Below are positions 61,911-64,000 of a DNA stretch of 64,000 nt, one piece after another (the first letter of the stretch is position 1; every line of letters begins with the position of its first letter). The position numbers and the translations under genes are program-made. The notes below the pieces were generated by a model that saw only the letters and a list, made by a program, of their open reading frames with translations, was not told the DNA's origin and did no database searches. Source of the stretch: Micromonospora narathiwatensis (GTDB taxonomy: Bacteria; Actinomycetota; Actinomycetes; Mycobacteriales; Micromonosporaceae); NCBI RefSeq assembly GCF_900089605.1, contig NZ_LT594324.1:4464001-4528000 (forward strand). The letters run 5' to 3'.

Positions 61911-62983
61911 GGCGTACGCGGATCGAGCTGGCCGACGGCCGCGAGTTGATCTACTTCGACGAGCGGGACGACGCGGTCCGTGACCAGCCGGACCGCCGCG
62001 AGCTGCCCCCGCCGCCGCAGGCGTCCCAGCTCCGGTACGACCCGCTCACCGACGAGTGGGTGGCGGTGGCGGTGCACCGGCAGACCCGCACCTTCCTGCC
62101 TCCGGCCGACCAGTGCCCGCTCTGCCCGTCCCGGGACGGGCGGCTCAGCGAGATCCCCGCCCCCGACTACGACGTGGCCGTCTTCGAGAACCGCTTCCCG
62201 TCGCTGAGCCAACGGGTCGCCGCGGAGCCGGCCGAGATCACCCCGTTCACCCCGGCACGCCCGGGGCACGGCCGGTGCGAGGTGGTCTGCTTCACCGACG
62301 ACCACCACGCCTCGTTCGCCGGCCTCTCGCCACGGCGGGTGCGGACCGTGCTGGACGCGCTCGCCGACCGGACCAGCACCCTCAACCGGCTGCCCGGGGT
62401 GGAGCAGGTCTTCCCGTTCGAGAACCGGGGCGTGGAGATCGGCGTGACGCTGCACCACCCGCACGGCCAGATCTACGCGTACCCGTTCGTGACGCCCCGG
62501 ACCCGCGTGATGCTCGCCGCCGCCCGCCGGCACGCCGAGCGCACGGGCGGCAACCTGTACGCGGACGTGCTCGCCGCCGAGCGTGCCGCCGGGGACCGGG
62601 TGGTGGCGAGCAACGGGCACTGGACGGCGTACGTGCCGGCGGCGGCCCGGTGGCCGTTCGAGGTGCACGTGGCCCCGCACCGGCCGGTGCCGGACATCCC
62701 GGCGCTGGACGACGCCGAGCGGGACGCCTTCGGGCCGCTCTACCTGGACGTGCTGCGCCGCTTCGACGGGCTGTTCGACCTGCCGATGCCGTACGTCGCG
62801 GCCTGGTACCAGGCGCCGGTGCGGATCGACCGCGAGTTGGGGCACCTGCACCTGCGGCTGTTCAGCGTCCGGCGGGCCCGGGACAAGCTGAAGTACCTGG
62901 CCGGATCCGAGTCGGCCATGGGCGCGTTCATCAACGACATCGCCCCCGAACGCGCCGCCGAACTGCTCCGCGCCGCCTCGTAG
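61907..62983 (+). CDS. galT: Galactose-1-phosphate uridylyltransferase
   Basis: 358 residues of the HIT superfamily. The zinc-binding QCPLCPS and the active-site HHPHGQIYAYPF (nucleophilic His in HPH) are present, as are VFENRFPSL and NGHWTAYVPAAARWPFEVHV. Leloir pathway: exchanges UMP between UDP-glucose and galactose 1-phosphate. GTG 61907 overlaps the DeoR stop. galK and galE, often adjacent, do not follow here. Confidence 0.94.
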   Translation: MRRTRIELADGRELIYFDERDDAVRDQPDRRELPPPPQASQLRYDPLTDEWVAVAVHRQTRTFLPPADQCPLCPSRDGRLSEIPAPDYDVAVFENRFPSLSQRVAAEPAEITPFTPARPGHGRCEVVCFTDDHHASFAGLSPRRVRTVLDALADRTSTLNRLPGVEQVFPFENRGVEIGVTLHHPHGQIYAYPFVTPRTRVMLAAARRHAERTGGNLYADVLAAERAAGDRVVASNGHWTAYVPAAARWPFEVHVAPHRPVPDIPALDDAERDAFGPLYLDVLRRFDGLFDLPMPYVAAWYQAPVRIDRELGHLHLRLFSVRRARDKLKYLAGSESAMGAFINDIAPERAAELLRAAS

Positions 62984-63015
62984 GCCCGGTGCCTCAAAAC
63001 GCCCGGGAACAGGGC

Positions 63016-63043
63016 GCGGGGGGCCCGGGACAGGGCCCCCCGC
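63016..63043 (+). terminator. Hairpin terminator after galT
   Basis: GCGGGGGGCCC (63016-63026) pairs with GGGCCCCCCGC (63033-63043), 6-nt loop. Most of the remaining 63044-63202 holds no gene. Confidence 0.75.
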
Positions 63044-63202
63044 AAGGGAAGGGACGGCTGGCTGTGCGCGACAGCCGGGAAGGCTGGCTGGTCGGCACTC
63101 ATGCCGCGAGGCGACGCGGTCAACCTTCCTGGGCGGGACTTGCGCCCCGTCCACCCTGTTCAACGAGGCGTTCCACCTGCGGTGACGCGGCCGACGGAGA
63201 CG

Positions 63203-63236
63203 ACGGAGCCCGCCGACACCGGCCGACGGGCTCCGT
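63203..63236 (-). terminator. Hairpin terminator after icd
   Basis: ACGGAGCCCG (63203-63212) pairs with CGGGCTCCGT (63227-63236), 18 bp after the icd stop on the minus strand. Confidence 0.7.
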
Positions 63237-63254
63237 GCGTACGCGTGGGCGGGA

Positions 63255-64000
63255 TCAGGCCGCGAGCTTGCGGGCCAGGTTCTCGTCGAGCGCGTTCATG
63301 AACTCGTCGGTGGTCAGCCACGGGGCGTCGCGCGAGATGAGCAGCGCGAGGTCCTTGGTCATCTGGCCACCCTCGACGGTGGAGATGATGACCTGCTCCA
63401 GCGTGTTGGCGAACTCGGTGACCGCCGGGGTGCCGTCCAGCTTGCCCCGGTGGGCCAGGCCCCGGGTCCAGGCGTAGATCGACGCGATCGGGTTGGTCGA
63501 GGTCTTCTCGCCCTTCTGGTACTGCCGGTAGTGCCGGGTGACCGTGCCGTGCGCGGCCTCGGCCTCGACGGTACGGCCGTCCGGGGTCATCAGCACGGAG
63601 GTCATCAGGCCGAGCGAGCCGAAGCCCTGGGCGACGGTGTCGGACTGCACGTCACCGTCGTAGTTCTTGCAGGCCCAGACGAAGCCACCCTCCCACTTGA
63701 GCGCGGCGGCGACCATGTCGTCGATCAGCCGGTGCTCGTAGGTGATGCCGGCGGCCTCGAACTCTGACTTGAACTCGTTCTCGAACACCTCGGCGAAGAT
63801 GTCCTTGAACCGGCCGTCGTACGCCTTGAGGATGGTGTTCTTGGTCGACAGGTAGACCGGGTAGCCGCGGTCCAGGCCGTAGCGCATCGAGGCGCGGGCG
63901 AAGTCCCGGATCGACTCGTCGAAGTTGTACATGCCCATGGCGACGCCGCCGCCCGGGAAGTTGGCGACCTCCATCTCCATCGGGGCGCCGCCGTCGGCCG
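63255..64000 (-). CDS. icd: NADP-dependent isocitrate dehydrogenase (5' end beyond window)
   Basis: C-terminal ~247 residues of the homodimeric, eukaryote-like NADP-IDH (full length about 404). Seen: [63 protein letters not shown] with the metal-binding Asp residues, [34 protein letters not shown] and [20 protein letters not shown]-cycle oxidative decarboxylation of isocitrate. A hairpin follows the stop. Confidence 0.95.
   Translation of the reverse strand, partial: ADGGAPMEMEVANFPGGGVAMGMYNFDESIRDFARASMRYGLDRGYPVYLSTKNTILKAYDGRFKDIFAEVFENEFKSEFEAAGITYEHRLIDDMVAAALKWEGGFVWACKNYDGDVQSDTVAQGFGSLGLMTSVLMTPDGRTVEAEAAHGTVTRHYRQYQKGEKTSTNPIASIYAWTRGLAHRGKLDGTPAVTEFANTLEQVIISTVEGGQMTKDLALLISRDAPWLTTDEFMNALDENLARKLAA

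Overview
The window is very G+C-rich, with strongly GC-biased third codon positions, dense short operons, and many start/stop overlaps of the GTGA, ATGA and TGATG type. It carries marker genes of the Actinobacteria: mycothiol deacetylase mshB, the AdnAB resection nuclease, an actinobacterial-type DapD, a 7Fe ferredoxin next to dapC, an Sdh1-type succinate dehydrogenase and SigE-family ECF factors. The repeats and gene orders look like Micromonosporaceae (Micromonospora or a close relative); that assignment is inference. It reads as ordinary core chromosome. I see no tRNA, rRNA, IS element, prophage or CRISPR array.

Layout. 1-6.8 kb (minus): two LOG-family proteins, then adnA and adnB (adnB runs off the left edge). 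7-21.6 kb: meso-diaminopimelate synthesis (dapE/dapD divergent, dapC-ferredoxin further on), two acetyltransferases, a large membrane serine-hydrolase-like protein, prephenate dehydrogenase, an M48 peptidase, and mshB with membrane proteins. 21.6-30 kb: an S9 peptidase convergent with a five-gene oligopeptide ABC importer. 30-37.3 kb: tldD-tldE and sdhC-sdhA-sdhB. 37.4-46.8 kb: small genes (Nudix, PCD-like, bacterial PH, SanA-like, DivIVA-like), a lower-GC GntR/GNAT pair, two separate ECF sigma modules, ychF and peptidase E. 47-55.4 kb: DNA alkylation repair (ada-alkA fusion, ogt), a heterodimeric ABC exporter and a short-type valS. 55.4-59 kb: a four-gene ABC-2-like exporter. 59.4-64 kb: an APS kinase with a degraded ATP-sulfurylase domain, a DeoR regulator with galT, and the 3' part of icd.

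Two translation-initiation themes run through the window. (1) Many genes have a -10-like hexamer (TANNNT or similar) exactly 6-8 nt before the start codon and no Shine-Dalgarno sequence, which is the signature of leaderless mRNAs; dapE and the dapD leader share a palindromic -10. (2) Several genes are preceded by a tiny ORF made from a dispersed repeat, encoding peptides like (M/V)SARSE...SPAV..NE. Its stop codon overlaps or abuts the start codon of the real gene (dapD, two oligopeptide permeases, tldD, an ABC-2 permease). In the oligopeptide importer operon this element is tandemly triplicated as perfect 59-bp units, giving three 20-codon mini-ORFs chained by GTGA overlaps between the ATPase and permease genes. 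I consider this possible repeat-derived translational relay the most interesting undescribed feature here.
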